From assembly GCF_000526315.1 (NCBI RefSeq), contig NZ_JAFV01000001.1, positions 4,094,501-4,158,500 on the forward strand: a stretch of 64,000 nucleotides of DNA, read 5' to 3'. Below are positions 14,333 to 22,716 of this stretch, piece after piece. The stretch is from Methylopila sp. 73B (GTDB taxonomy: Bacteria; Pseudomonadota; Alphaproteobacteria; Rhizobiales; Methylopilaceae). Numbering within the stretch: the first letter of the stretch is position 1; the number at the start of each line of letters is the position of its first letter. The position numbers and the translations under genes were made by a program. The notes under the pieces are model-generated. The model had not been told where the DNA came from, searched no databases, and saw only the letters and a program-made list of their open reading frames with translations.

Positions 14333-15546
14333 GCCGTTTTGTCGTTAGGCGACTGCCGGCCTCTTTGTCGGAGGCGGCAATCAAAGCGGTTTGGCGTGCC
14401 AGCCGCGACGCTAAGCGCAATAAGAGTGGAGCACCTGGTTTGGATGGCGAGAACGCTTCATCCTTTCAGGGCCAGTTGTCTGAGAACATAAAGAACGTCC
14501 GGCGAGATATTCAGCTCTCTCGTTTTACTTTCGGACGTCTACGCGGTGCGCCGGTTGTGAAAGCCTCAGGGGGCATGCGCTTAATCGCGATTCCTAATGT
14601 GCGGGCGCGATTAGTTCAAAGATGTCTTCTCGCGCATCTCGAGAGTGACAAAAAATTTCCGCAGATGTCAAGCATCGCCTATGGATTTACAAAAGCGCGC
14701 ACGTTGAAATGCGCGCAGCTTAAAATGCTTGAACTACGCAATTCGTACCCTTGGGTTTTGCAAGTCGATATTATCAAATTTTTCGACGAAATTCAGAGAT
14801 CTGACGTCAAGAAATTGGTTAGAAGGCACGTAAGGTCAAAGATAGTCTCAGAACTGCTGTGCTCGGCTGTTGATTGTGAGATTGATGATCGCATCGACAG
14901 AATTCGGATTTATGCGCAGGATAGTGGTGTCCGAAGAGGAGCGGGGTTGCGACAGGGTATGCCGGTGTCCCCCCTTCTATCGAATCTTCTACTTCGTGAG
15001 TTCGACGCGGCCTTGGTAAAGAGGGGCTTGCAAGCCGTTAGATACGCGGATGACATCGCAATATTTGCGAACTCGAAGCAAGAGTGCAGAGATAATTTAG
15101 ATTTCGTCAAGGCAGAACTTGGAAAGTTAAAATTACGCATTTCGGATATTGAAGACTTGAAAAAAACAATTATCTCAGGTCCAGAAACGACAGTGTACAT
15201 ATTGGGAGTTGATATTAAGAAAGTGGGGCATACATACGAACTGAGGGCTCCCAATAAAAAAATCGAGAATATTAAAGCCCATATGAAGTCGGCATCCAGC
15301 CTCGACGAATGCATCAAAAAGAGGTATTCCCTAGCAAAGGTATCAAGTATATTGGATTCTTTTGTCGTAGGTCACTTTGCTGCGTTGTCGGTTGTTGCTG
15401 ATCGCGAGCAGTTTCTTAACCGTATAAGCGCCGAGAAAGAAAACTGTATAAAGGGACTTCTCGTTGAATTGTTCGGTCAATCTGTTGTTGATAATCTAGA
15501 CAATAATAAACGAGCAGTTCTTGGGCTGGGGGAGTTTACGACCTAG
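14329..15546 (+). CDS. Reverse transcriptase, stand-alone, group II-like/unknown-group
   Basis: This is an RNA-directed DNA polymerase domain of about 405 residues. RT blocks in order are SGAPGLDG (34-41), RLIAIPNVRARLVQRCLLAHL (RT2 region), AYGFTKART (RT2a), VLQVDIIKFFDEI (RT3, catalytic D147), GLRQGMPVSPLLSNLLL (RT4) and VRYADDIAIF (RT5, YADD at 239-242). About 65 thumb-like residues follow the last blocks. There is no maturase DNA-binding or HNH domain, no retron VTG motif, and RT4 reads SP rather than the SQ of diversity-generating RTs. TTG 14329 is chosen for GGGGGTAAG 7 bases upstream and its overlap with the small ORF stop; TTG 14257 would start inside the repeat. The gene is much richer in A/T codons than its neighbours, a sign of transfer. 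A defence role is possible. Confidence 0.88.
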   Translation: MSRFVVRRLPASLSEAAIKAVWRASRDAKRNKSGAPGLDGENASSFQGQLSENIKNVRRDIQLSRFTFGRLRGAPVVKASGGMRLIAIPNVRARLVQRCLLAHLESDKKFPQMSSIAYGFTKARTLKCAQLKMLELRNSYPWVLQVDIIKFFDEIQRSDVKKLVRRHVRSKIVSELLCSAVDCEIDDRIDRIRIYAQDSGVRRGAGLRQGMPVSPLLSNLLLREFDAALVKRGLQAVRYADDIAIFANSKQECRDNLDFVKAELGKLKLRISDIEDLKKTIISGPETTVYILGVDIKKVGHTYELRAPNKKIENIKAHMKSASSLDECIKKRYSLAKVSSILDSFVVGHFAALSVVADREQFLNRISAEKENCIKGLLVELFGQSVVDNLDNNKRAVLGLGEFTT

Positions 15547-15584
15547 GCTGCGCAGATGTCCTTTAGTTCAAATCAAACGTTTCG

Positions 15585-16223
15585 TCATCCCGCCCGCCCC
15601 ATAGCCTGTCCCACATAGACCACCGCGGCGCAGCCGATGGGAAAGACGATCTCGTTGACGGCGAGCGCCGCGATCTCGGGCGCTGTGGCGAGCGCGGCTG
15701 ACAGGCGCAAGGCGAGCGCCGCGCCGCCGAAGACGAGGCCCACAGTGAGACCCGTCGCGGCGTAGGGCGGCAATCTCTGGACGCCGCGCTGGACAAGGGT
15801 CGCGAGGACGAAGCCGAGCACGGCGTATTCGACCGCCTTCAGCCCGGCGAGCGCGATCAGGGGGAGGGCGGCCGGCTTTGCGCTCAGGCCGATCGCGGCG
15901 CTCAAGGTCTGGTTCGCGGCCTTGGCGGCGGCGACGCCGAGCGGCGCGAACAGCGCGGCGACGAGGCCCGCAAGCGCGGCCTTCGCCCGGAACGCCGACA
16001 CCCCGATCGAGGCCCCGAGGCACACCACCGCCGACCAGGCGACGCCCGCCGCGAGATCGACCGCGAAGGCCGCGGCCGGCACGGAGGAGCCGAAGCTGAG
16101 CTTCGCCCCGAGCACCAGCCCCTGCACCACGAACCCCAGCAGCACGGCCAGCGCCGCCAGCGTTCCGATGCGCCGGAGCGGGTCGGCGGTCTCTGGGGCG
16201 GGCTCGTCTGCCATGGGGCTCAT
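15585..16223 (-). CDS. Hypothetical multi-pass membrane protein
   Basis: This is an Ala/Leu/Gly-rich protein of 212 residues starting MSPMADEPAPETADPLRR, with about five hydrophobic segments (for example TLAALAVLLGFVVQGLVLGA and AALAGLVAALFAPLGVAAAK). I do not recognise the family. The start at 16223 or the ATG at 16214 is preferred, because the long in-frame extension upstream is the translated form of the palindromic repeat at 16285-16440 (it encodes TPTPNPSPQGGGG), a known annotation artefact. It lies downstream of and opposite to the reverse transcriptase gene. Confidence 0.6.
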   Translation of the reverse strand: MSPMADEPAPETADPLRRIGTLAALAVLLGFVVQGLVLGAKLSFGSSVPAAAFAVDLAAGVAWSAVVCLGASIGVSAFRAKAALAGLVAALFAPLGVAAAKAANQTLSAAIGLSAKPAALPLIALAGLKAVEYAVLGFVLATLVQRGVQRLPPYAATGLTVGLVFGGAALALRLSAALATAPEIAALAVNEIVFPIGCAAVVYVGQAMGRAG

Positions 16224-16284
16224 TTCCCGCACCCGCCGCGCGGCGTCAATGGCGGGGCGGGCCGGCGCTGGATGCGAGCCGCTC

Positions 16285-16440
16285 CGTCCCCCTCCCCCTT
16301 GCGGGGAGGGGTTAGGGGTGGGGGTGGCGCAGGATGGCGCGCGACGGCAAGGAGCGCTCGAAGCGGGCGCGGCGTCGGCGGAGGGAACTCTTTTCTGAAC
16401 TACCCCCACCCCCACCCCTCCCCGCAAGGGGGAGGGGAGA
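16285..16440. repeat. Palindromic G/C-run repeat unit 1
   Basis: The left end CCCCCTCCCCCTTGCGGGGA followed by GGGGTTAGGGGTGGGGGT is mirrored at the right end by ACCCCCACCCCCACCCCTCC then CCGCAAGGGGGAGGGG. Between them lies a spacer with GGCGCAGGATGGCGCGCGAC and GAGCGCTCGAAGCGGGCGCG. A second unit with the same ends and a very similar spacer follows at 16507. Confidence 0.85.
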
Positions 16441-16506
16441 AGAGCCAGCCCGATCGGCGCGCGGCAGCGTCTAGGACATCGACTTGGCCGATGACGGCGC
16501 CGCTGC

Positions 16507-16662
16507 CTCCCCCTCCCCCTTGCGGGGAGGGATTAGGGGTGGGGGTGGCGCAGGACGGGGCGCGACGGCTGGGAGCGCTCGGAGCGGGCGCGGCGTCGGC
16601 GGACGATATTTCATTCGGAACCACCCCCACCCCCGGCCCCTCCCCACAAGGGGGAGGGGAGA
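16507..16662. repeat. Palindromic G/C-run repeat unit 2
   Basis: Same architecture as the unit at 16285-16440: inverted G/C-run ends around a spacer with GGCGCAGGACGGGGCGCGAC and GAGCGCTCGGAGCGGGCGCG. The two units are tandem with about 66 unrelated bases between them and differ by scattered substitutions. Such units are common, dispersed non-coding elements in Rhizobiales genomes. Confidence 0.85.
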
Positions 16663-16701
16663 CCACGCGCGGCCTCCGACGCGGGGGGGCCACCCGCTTC
16701 G

Positions 16702-16783
16702 TCGTCCTCCGGCTTGACCGGAGGACCCGTCTTGAACGTCGAGCGCCACGCCGGACATGGATGGTCCGGTCAAGCCGGACCAT
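16702..16783. repeat. Paired palindrome (CCGG-TTGAC/GTCAA-CCGG element)
   Basis: TCCTCCGGCTTGACCGGAGGA and, about 45 bases later, ATGGTCCGG-TCAAG-CCGGACCAT are each self-complementary, and their cores are inverted copies of each other (CCGGCTTGACCGG versus CCGGTCAAGCCGG). This is typical of a small dispersed repeat, not of a coding region. Confidence 0.65.
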
Positions 16784-17415
16784 ACGGCCCGCGGAAGGGA
16801 GCGAGGCGAGGAGGGACTCCCGCAAAGTATCTTGACTTTATTCCTATTGTCCCGCACCTTTTCCTCGCCACTCCCCGTCACGGGAGGCGTGTCCGGACCG
16901 GCCGGCCATGCGGGGAGGGCGCGGCGCCTGCGGCGGGGATGACCGGATGTCACCGCCCCGGGACGCTCAGCTGCGGGGCCTTCCCGGCGCGCGCGTTCCT
17001 CATGAGGGCGCAAGGGCCGAGAAGCGTTGCGAGGCCCGCCCGCACTACGACGGGCGCCCTAACCCAGGGTCAGGACCCGCCTGAACGCGGCGGCTTGGCC
17101 TCCGGCCCCAAAGGCCGAAGGCTTCAGCCCACCGCGAGGGAGCCACATACACGCCGAGGGGTCTCCCCGCGGCTGGAAAGGCCTCCCGGCAGGAGCGCCC
17201 CGGAGCCGTCTGCAGCCAGGCGCAAAATCGCCGCGCGCGGAACGTCGGGCGACCGACATCTGCTTTCTACAGAACAGGGTGGCCCGGCGTTCCGCGCCTT
17301 CCCGGTTTCGAGTTGCGTGGGGTTGTCATCGCTGGGGTTAGGACGGCCGCGGGGCGAACAAGTCCCGGCGGACGGATTTTCGCGCGCCAATCCCCAGGCT
17401 TCAAACACAAGCGCG

Positions 17416-17584
17416 GGACTCCCTCCCTCGAAGAGGGGAGGGTGGACGGGCGAAGCCCGGCCGGGTGGGGTGGCGCCAGGATGAAGCTTCCGGCCGCCCC
17501 GCTTATCCGTCCAAAGGGCCCCACCCGACCTCGGCTGGCGCCGAGGCCACCCTCCCCACGCCTGCGGCGCGAGGAGGGATCCCC
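17416..17584. repeat. Dispersed imperfect inverted repeat
   Basis: The left part CCCTCCCTCGAAGAGGGGAG...GTGGACGGGCGAAGCCCGGC...GGGTGGGG is mirrored by CCCCACCCGACCTCGGCTGG...CCACCCTCCCCACGCC...GGAGGG on the right, with small internal stems (GGGCGAAGCCC, GGCGCCGAGG). It is another non-coding element of the type scattered through Rhizobiales intergenic regions. Confidence 0.65.
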
Positions 17585-17774
17585 GCGCCGGGCTGCGGAC
17601 AGGGGCGATCGTGGAGACGGATGCGGATGGTCGGAAGAGGCGGGATCGGTGGGGATGACGGACCAACGGGCGATGGACGAACGCCGCGCGGCGGGCCAGC
17701 ATCGCGGCCGATCCGGCGCGCGACAGAACGCCGGACGCGTCCGTTCGAGGACAGCCTATCTTGAGGACCGCTAT

Positions 17775-18263
17775 ATGCACGCCGCCCGTCTCGCCCTGAT
17801 CGCCGCATCGCTCGCGCTGAGCGGCGCGGCGCTCGCCGCCTCGCCGCCGTCGCGCGCGCCGGGCCTGTGGGAGACCGCGACCATCACCGACGCCGGGCGC
17901 ACGGTCGCGAAGGAATGCGTGGGGGCGGGAACGGACCGGCTAGTGCGCCAGGCCATGACGGGGCTGACCTGCCGCAACGACGATTTCAAGCGCACCGAGG
18001 ACGGCGGCTACGCGGCCGGCGCGATCTGCCGGTCGGGGCCGACCTCGATCGACAACAAAATCGTCGTGTCGGGGGATTTCGAGAGCTTCGCGCGAGCCGA
18101 GGCCACCACCGTGATGACGGGGCTCGCGGGCGAAGTGGGCGGCGAACGCCGCTTCCGCACCACCATCGAGGCGCGGAAGCTCGGGGAGTGCGCGCCCGGC
18201 CAGCGGCCGGGCGACGTCATTCTGTCCAACGGCACGGTGATCAACGTGCCGGCGGGCAAGTGA
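17775..18263 (+). CDS. Periplasmic DUF3617-type protein
   Basis: This 162-residue protein has a signal peptide (MHAARLALIAASLALSGAAL, cleavage near ALAAS). The mature start PPSRAPGLWETATITDAG and later cysteines in TGLTCRND, AICRSG and LGECAPGQRPGDV fit the DUF3617 pattern (PGLWE..., with a conserved ECxPGxxPGD-like end). Function is unknown; members are exported and stabilised by disulfides. It is a single gene, following the repeat-rich stretch and convergent with rpsU. Confidence 0.72.
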   Translation: MHAARLALIAASLALSGAALAASPPSRAPGLWETATITDAGRTVAKECVGAGTDRLVRQAMTGLTCRNDDFKRTEDGGYAAGAICRSGPTSIDNKIVVSGDFESFARAEATTVMTGLAGEVGGERRFRTTIEARKLGECAPGQRPGDVILSNGTVINVPAGK

Positions 18264-18300
18264 GCGGGCAGGTGAGCGAGGCTTGGGGCCTTGCTTCGCC

Positions 18301-18621
18301 TCAGGTCCGGTCGAAGCCGCCGGTCGCGGGGGCCGCGCCGCCGGCGCTGGGCGCGCCTGCGCCGAAGCGCGGCGAACGGGCGCCGCCGACGGGACGGGGC
18401 TTCTTCTTCGGGCCTGGGATCAGGCCTTCGCGCTGGGCGGCCTTGCGGGCGGCCTTGCGGGTGCGGCGGACGGCCTCGGCCTTCTCGCGGGCGCGCTTCT
18501 CGGAGGGCTTCTCGTAGGCCTTCCGCTGGCGCATCTCGCGGAACACGCCTTCGCGCTGCATCTTCTTCTTCAGGACCTTGAGGGCCTGGTCGATGTTGTT
18601 GTCGCGTACGAGAACCTGCAC
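18301..18621 (-). CDS. rpsU: 30S ribosomal protein S21
   Basis: This is the small-subunit protein that helps translation initiation. The N-terminus [20 protein letters not shown] and the block [20 protein letters not shown] are the family core, followed by the basic helix [15 protein letters not shown]. After residue 70 there is a Pro/Gly/Ala-rich tail to residue 106, longer than in enterobacteria but usual in Rhizobiales. GGAGACGAC precedes the ATG. It stands alone here. Confidence 0.96.
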   Translation of the reverse strand: MQVLVRDNNIDQALKVLKKKMQREGVFREMRQRKAYEKPSEKRAREKAEAVRRTRKAARKAAQREGLIPGPKKKPRPVGGARSPRFGAGAPSAGGAAPATGGFDRT

Positions 18622-18936
18622 GTCGTCTCCTTCAAGCTCGATGTGTGCGGCGCGGGGCCGGGAGCGATAGCGCTTGAGAACGCGGAGACGTTCCGGCGCA
18701 CGCCGTCAAAAGGAACAAGTCGCGCCCGAGTGGCGCGAGGCCTTCGTGGGTACGGCTTAGGCGAACAAAGGGCCGGACACGCGAAACCGCATCAGTCCGG
18801 CGCGGCCGCGGACGCGACGCCGGCCCACGGGAGACGCTTCAATTGGGGGCGGAGGCCCGGATGTCAAGTGCGCAAGGTCCGCGGCGCCCGTAAAGAGCGC
18901 GCTGTCGCCGACGCGCGCGGCATGGTATCAAGACGG
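18622..18936. other. Divergent intergenic region upstream of rpsU
   Basis: 315 bases without a gene between rpsU and the following small ORF. It should hold the rpsU leader and promoter. GGGCCGGACACGCG and CGACGCCGGCCC near 18770-18825 could form a hairpin. I see no clear -35/-10 pair. Confidence 0.4.
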
Positions 18937-19152
18937 ATGTCAGACCGCATCCATCGTTACAAAGTCGGCCAGCACGTTTCGCTCGCCGCGTCCGCCTACG
19001 GCCGCACGGCCGCCGAGGTCGAGATCGTCCGGCTCATGCCGGCCGAGCGCGACGACCTCGAGCCGCAGTACCGCGTCAAGAGCCGCGGCGAAAGCCACGA
19101 GCGCGTCGTCGGCGAGGGCATGATCGCCTCGCCCTTCGGCGCCGGCGCCTGA
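18937..19152 (+). CDS. Small conserved-looking protein, unknown function
   Basis: This is a 71-residue soluble protein, [20 protein letters not shown] and onward, ending [17 protein letters not shown]. The pattern YKVGQxVxL ... [16 protein letters not shown] is a short beta-rich arrangement seen in many small Rhizobiales proteins of unknown role. A start 5 codons earlier (ATG 18922) is possible. It is followed after 31 bases by the FKBP isomerase gene on the same strand. Confidence 0.65.
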   Translation: MSDRIHRYKVGQHVSLAASAYGRTAAEVEIVRLMPAERDDLEPQYRVKSRGESHERVVGEGMIASPFGAGA

Positions 19153-19183
19153 TCCCAACTCCCCGGGAGCTCGACCCATCCCC

Positions 19184-19606
19184 ATGACGCTTCTACGCAT
19201 TCTTTCGACCGGAGCCTTCGTTCTCGCCATGACCCTCAGCGCCGCCGCCGCCGAAACCAAGACCCTGCCTTCGGGCCTCGCCTATGTGGACGAAGCCGTC
19301 GGCTCCGGCGCCGAAGCCGTGCCCGGCAAGACCGTGCAGGTGCATTACACCGGCTGGCTCGACAAGGGCGGCGAGAAGGGCGCGAAGTTCGATTCGTCCC
19401 GCGACCGCGGCCAGCCCTTCGCGTTCGGGCTGGGCGGCGGCCAGGTGATCAAGGGGTGGGACGAGGGCGTCGCCGGCATGAAGGTCGGCGGCAAGCGCAC
19501 GCTGACGATCCCGGCCGAGCTCGGCTACGGCGCGCGCGGCGCGGGCGGGGTGATCCCTCCGAACGCCACGCTGATCTTCGACGTGGAGCTGCTCGGCGTC
19601 CGCTGA
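19184..19606 (+). CDS. Exported FKBP-type peptidyl-prolyl cis-trans isomerase
   Basis: This 140-residue protein has a signal peptide ([20 protein letters not shown], cleavage near AAAAE), so the enzyme works in the periplasm and speeds proline isomerisation during folding. The FKBP domain fills the rest: [69 protein letters not shown] and ELLGV, all active-site segments intact. It follows a small unknown gene on the same strand and ends at a hairpin shared with the convergent gntP-like gene. Confidence 0.94.
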   Translation: MTLLRILSTGAFVLAMTLSAAAAETKTLPSGLAYVDEAVGSGAEAVPGKTVQVHYTGWLDKGGEKGAKFDSSRDRGQPFAFGLGGGQVIKGWDEGVAGMKVGGKRTLTIPAELGYGARGAGGVIPPNATLIFDVELLGVR

Positions 19607-19636
19607 GCGGCCCAAGTCGCATCGACCTGACGTGAC

Positions 19637-19667
19637 GACGGGCGGGATCCCACGGGTCCCGCCCGTC
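19637..19667. terminator. Bidirectional terminator-like hairpin
   Basis: GACGGGCGGGA (19637-19647) pairs perfectly with TCCCGCCCGTC (19657-19667) over a 9-base loop, midway between the convergent isomerase and gluconate-permease genes. T runs are short on both sides. Confidence 0.5.
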
Positions 19668-19674
19668 TCGCGTT

Positions 19675-21063
19675 TCACGCCAGCACGAAGATCAGGCCCG
19701 CGAGCGCGAAACCCATGACGCCGATCAGCGTCTCGAGCACGGTCCAGGTCTTCAGCGTGGTCTTGACGTCCATCTCGTAGAACCGCCCGACCAGCCAGAA
19801 CCCGCTGTCGTTGACGTGGCTCAGCGTCACGGAGCCCGCCGCAAGCGCCAGCACCACGGCCGCGAGCTGCACGCCCTCGTAGCCGGCGGCCGAGACCGCG
19901 GGCTGGACGAGGCCCGCCGCGGTGATCAGCGCGACCGTCGCCGAGCCCTGCGCGACGCGGAGCGCGGTCGCGATCACATAGGCCGCGATGAAGATGTGGA
20001 GACCCATGTCGTTGAGCGCGCCGGCGAGCGCGTCGCCGATCCCGCTCGCCCGCAGCACCGCGCCGAACATGCCGCCGGCGCCGGTGATCAGGATGACGGC
20101 GCAGACCGGCCCGAGCGCGCCGTCGATCAGCTTCTCGATGGTCTGGGCGCTCTCGCCGCGGCGCACGCCCAGGACGTAGGAGGCGACGAGCACGGCGACC
20201 AGCAGCGCGACCGGCGTCGCCCCGAGCGCCCGGGCCACCTGGAACCAGGTCGCGCCGCCGTCGGCGAGGCCCATGGAGCGCAGGCCGTTGAGGCCGGTGT
20301 TGACGAAGATGATGGCGAGCGGCAGCAGCAGCAGCCACACCACCGTCGAGGACTTCGGCGGGTTGGCCTTCCGCTCCTCCTGCGGGCCTCCCGCGAGCAG
20401 GTCCGGCACCGGCAGCACGATCCGCCGGCCGATCCAGACGCCGTAGAGGTAGCTGGTCACGTACCAGGTCGGGATCGCGATCGCGAGGCCGAGCAAGGTG
20501 ACGAGGCCGACGTCGGCCTTCAGCAATTCGGTGGAGGCGACGGGACCGGGGTGCGGCGGCACGAAGACGTGCATGACGGAGAAGGCGCCGGCGACCGGGA
20601 TGCCGTAACGCAGCAGCCCGCCGCCGAGACGGCGCGCGACCGAGAACACGATCGGCAGCATCACCACGAGGCCGGCGTCGAAGAAGATAGGGAAGCCGAA
20701 GATCAGCGAGGCGACGCCGAGCGCGAGCGGCGCGCGTTTCTCGCCGAAGAAGCGGATGAGGTCGTCGGCGAGCGCCTGAGCGCCGCCGGACACCTCGACG
20801 AGGCGTCCCAGCATGGCGCCGAAGCCAACGAGCAGCGCCACAGGTCCGAGCGTCGCGCCGAAGCCGTTCACCAGGGTGTCGATGACCTTGCCCGGCGCCA
20901 CGCCGGTCGCGAAGGCGGTCACCAGACTGACCAGCACCAGCGCGACGAAGGCGTGGACCCGCATGGAGATGATGAGGACCAGCAGCGCGACGATCGCGAC
21001 GGCGGCGATGATCAGAAGGGGTCCTGCGCCGAGGGCGGGCGCGACGGCGGCGGCTGCGTTCAT
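19675..21063 (-). CDS. GntP-family gluconate:H+ symporter
   Basis: This inner-membrane permease of 462 residues has about 12-14 hydrophobic segments. Family blocks include GFGATLGPVALLVGFGAMLG, IFGFPIFFDAGLVVMLPIVF, VFVPPHPGPVAST and SVTLSHVNDSGFWLVGRFY (VNDSGFW is diagnostic). It imports gluconate or a related sugar acid with protons. AGGAG precedes the ATG. It follows the gluconokinase gene by 39 bases in the same direction, giving an uptake-plus-phosphorylation operon. Confidence 0.92.
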   Translation of the reverse strand: MNAAAAVAPALGAGPLLIIAAVAIVALLVLIISMRVHAFVALVLVSLVTAFATGVAPGKVIDTLVNGFGATLGPVALLVGFGAMLGRLVEVSGGAQALADDLIRFFGEKRAPLALGVASLIFGFPIFFDAGLVVMLPIVFSVARRLGGGLLRYGIPVAGAFSVMHVFVPPHPGPVASTELLKADVGLVTLLGLAIAIPTWYVTSYLYGVWIGRRIVLPVPDLLAGGPQEERKANPPKSSTVVWLLLLPLAIIFVNTGLNGLRSMGLADGGATWFQVARALGATPVALLVAVLVASYVLGVRRGESAQTIEKLIDGALGPVCAVILITGAGGMFGAVLRASGIGDALAGALNDMGLHIFIAAYVIATALRVAQGSATVALITAAGLVQPAVSAAGYEGVQLAAVVLALAAGSVTLSHVNDSGFWLVGRFYEMDVKTTLKTWTVLETLIGVMGFALAGLIFVLA

Positions 21064-21102
21064 GGCGGCTCCTGGGGGGCGTTTGGAAAGAGGCGAGAGA
21101 GA

Positions 21103-21633
21103 TCAGCCGCGGGCGAGGCGAAGCTTCTCGACCCCGGCCGAAATCACCTCCTCCGGCGGGACCGAGACGTCGACGATCGCGCCGTCCTCGTCGGCCTGGA
21201 GGGGTTCGAGGTCGGCGAACTGGGAGGCGAGCAGCGACGTCGGCATGTAATGGCCCTTCCGCGACGACATGCGGCTCTGGATCGCGTCGACCTCGCCCGA
21301 GAGCTGGAGAAAGCGGACGCGGGCGTCGGCGCCGCGCAGCACGTCGCGGTAGCGCCGCTTCAGCGCCGAGCAGGTGACGACGGTGCTCTCGCCCGCCCGG
21401 GCCTTCTCGCTGATCCAGTCCCGGATCAGCGCAAGCCAGGGCGCGCGGTCGGCGTCGTCGAGCGGGACGCCGGCCGTCATCTTGTCGATGTTGGCCTTCG
21501 GGTGAAACCTGTCGGCTTCGGCGAAGCTCCAGCCGAGCCGCGCCGCTAGGCCTTCGGCGGTCGTCGTCTTGCCGACGCCGGAGGGGCCCATCACGACCAC
21601 GCAGGTGATGCCGTTTTGTCGGTTGGCCGTCAT
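21103..21633 (-). CDS. gntK: Gluconokinase
   Basis: This enzyme phosphorylates D-gluconate to 6-phosphogluconate with ATP, feeding the Entner-Doudoroff or pentose phosphate route. Of 176 residues, the P-loop GPSGVGKTTTAEGLAARLGW is near the N-terminus. EADRFHPKANIDKMTAGVPL, CSALKRRYRDVLRG and SRKGHYMPTSLLASQF are gluconokinase signatures. ATG 21633 is preferred because GAGGAG lies 8 bases upstream; an upstream in-frame start adds 6 residues. It is the first gene of the gntK-gntP pair. No GntR-type regulator is beside it. Confidence 0.95.
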   Translation of the reverse strand: MTANRQNGITCVVVMGPSGVGKTTTAEGLAARLGWSFAEADRFHPKANIDKMTAGVPLDDADRAPWLALIRDWISEKARAGESTVVTCSALKRRYRDVLRGADARVRFLQLSGEVDAIQSRMSSRKGHYMPTSLLASQFADLEPLQADEDGAIVDVSVPPEEVISAGVEKLRLARG

Positions 21634-21751
21634 GTCACGTCTCCTCGCCAAGTCGGCGAAACATTACGCGCTGCGGCGCCGCGGCAAGGGGCGGCGCGCG
21701 GGTCGCCGTCGAACCTGACCGCCAGCCCGGGCCGCGCGAGGCAAGCCGCCG

Positions 21752-21970
21752 TCAGTAATGCGGCGGCGGGCGGTCGACGGGCGCGACGCCGTTCGCGGCG
21801 TCGTCGAGCCGCTCGCCGAGCGCGGCGGTCTGGCGCTGGAGCGCGTCGATCAGCGCCCATTGCTGGGTGATCGTCTGGTTCAGGCTTTCGATCGCCTCGT
21901 CCTGATAGGCGATCCGGATCTCGAGCGCCTCCAGGCGCTCCATCAGCTTCGTCTCGCTGCTCATCGTCAT
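21752..21970 (-). CDS. slyX: SlyX family protein
   Basis: This short coiled-coil protein of 72 residues consists of one long heptad helix (MERLEALEIRIAYQDEAIES and on through LNQTITQQWALIDALQRQT) and the characteristic C-terminal PPPHY. The exact function of SlyX is not known. GGAGGAG lies 8 bases before ATG 21970. The start overlaps the stop of the preceding trhO gene by 4 bases (ATGA), so it is translated as the second gene of that operon. Confidence 0.9.
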   Translation of the reverse strand: MTMSSETKLMERLEALEIRIAYQDEAIESLNQTITQQWALIDALQRQTAALGERLDDAANGVAPVDRPPPHY

Positions 21971-22716
21971 GGCGTCGTCTCCTCCGGAGGAATCTCGGCC
22001 AGGCCGTGGCCGAGCGCGATCCTGTCGTCGAACACGAAACAGGTGCCCCGCCACAGGCTTTCGGCGGATGGGACCTCCTCGAGATACTTCAGCACGCCGC
22101 CCTTGAGCTGGCGAACGTCGGAGAAACCCTGCGCCAGCAGGTGGGCGCTCGCCTTCTCGCAGCGGATGCCGCCGGTGCAGAACATCGCGATTGTCCGGCC
22201 GCGGGCGTCGCCGAGCCGTTCCGCGGCGAACGCCTTGAAGTCGCTGAAGCGCCGGGTCCGGGGATCGATCGCGCCTTCGAACGATCCCATCTCGACCTCG
22301 AAGGCGTTGCGCACGTCGACCACCACGACGTCGTCGCGGGCGATCAGCGCGTTCCAGTCCGAGGGCGCGACGTGGACGCCGGTCTGCACGGACGGGTCGG
22401 CGGCGGGGTCGCCGAGGGTGACGATTTCGCGCTTCACTTTCACTTTCAGGCGCCCGAAGGGCGCCTTGGCGGCGGTCGAGAGCTTCAGCTCCAGTCCGTC
22501 GAGCCGCCCGGCGAACAGCGGCCCACCACGCAGTTCGGCCAGGAACGCTTCGAGCGACGCCGGCGGCGCGGCCACCGTGCCGTTCACGCCTTCCTGTGCG
22601 AGAAGGATGGTGCCCTTGACGTCATGAGCCTCGCAGAGCGCGCGCAGCGGCGCCTGCAACGCGGCGGCGTCGGGCAGCGACGTGAACCGATAGAGGGCGG
22701 CGACGGCGTAGGACAT
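21967..22716 (-). CDS. trhO: tRNA uridine(34) hydroxylase, rhodanese-related (TrhO/YceA)
   Basis: This 249-residue protein has an N-terminal acylphosphatase-like domain (KGTILLAQEGVNGTVAAPPA) and a rhodanese domain whose loop is MFCTGGIRCEKAS, with the catalytic cysteine in CTGGIRC. VKREIVTLG, DWNALIARDDVVVVDVRNAF and ARRFSDF-like segments (here TRRFSDFKAF) identify the TrhO group, which hydroxylates U34 of some tRNAs toward 5-methoxyuridine-type modifications. It is the first gene of a two-gene operon with slyX and divergent from the TPR/LysM gene. Confidence 0.93.
   Translation of the reverse strand: MSYAVAALYRFTSLPDAAALQAPLRALCEAHDVKGTILLAQEGVNGTVAAPPASLEAFLAELRGGPLFAGRLDGLELKLSTAAKAPFGRLKVKVKREIVTLGDPAADPSVQTGVHVAPSDWNALIARDDVVVVDVRNAFEVEMGSFEGAIDPRTRRFSDFKAFAAERLGDARGRTIAMFCTGGIRCEKASAHLLAQGFSDVRQLKGGVLKYLEEVPSAESLWRGTCFVFDDRIALGHGLAEIPPEETTP

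Larger units (their letters stand above)
16663..17774. other. Gene-poor intergenic stretch made of dispersed palindromes
   Basis: About 1.1 kb without a convincing gene. The open frames on both strands here have no family-like sequence, no good ribosome sites and cross repeat units. It contains two further repeat elements, listed separately. The stretch 16820-16860 is locally AT-rich (CTTGACTTTATTCCTATTGT) and might be a promoter remnant. TTCTACAGAACAGGGTGGCC near 17270 and the mirrored segments around 17090-17120 also look repeat-derived. Confidence 0.6.

Noticed and set aside
13859-15546. Diversity-generating retroelement (template and variable repeats with RT)
   Set aside because: The RT has QGMPVSP rather than the SQ form, the repeats differ at one base only, and base differences just beyond the repeat do not show one-way change from adenine.
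14257-15546. Group II intron
   Set aside because: No maturase X/HNH part, no domain V-like 34-base hairpin on either side and no intron boundary motif (GUGYG...AY).
14257-15546. Retron
   Set aside because: No VTG or NAxxH motif in the RT and no pair of short inverted repeats bounding an msr-msd region that I could find.
16285-16662. CRISPR array
   Set aside because: Only two units of about 155 bases, each palindromic with similar spacers; no short regular repeats and no cas genes.
16272-17484. Long open frames containing NPSPQGGG-type peptides
   Set aside because: They are translations of the palindromic G/C-run repeats, with no start sites or family match.
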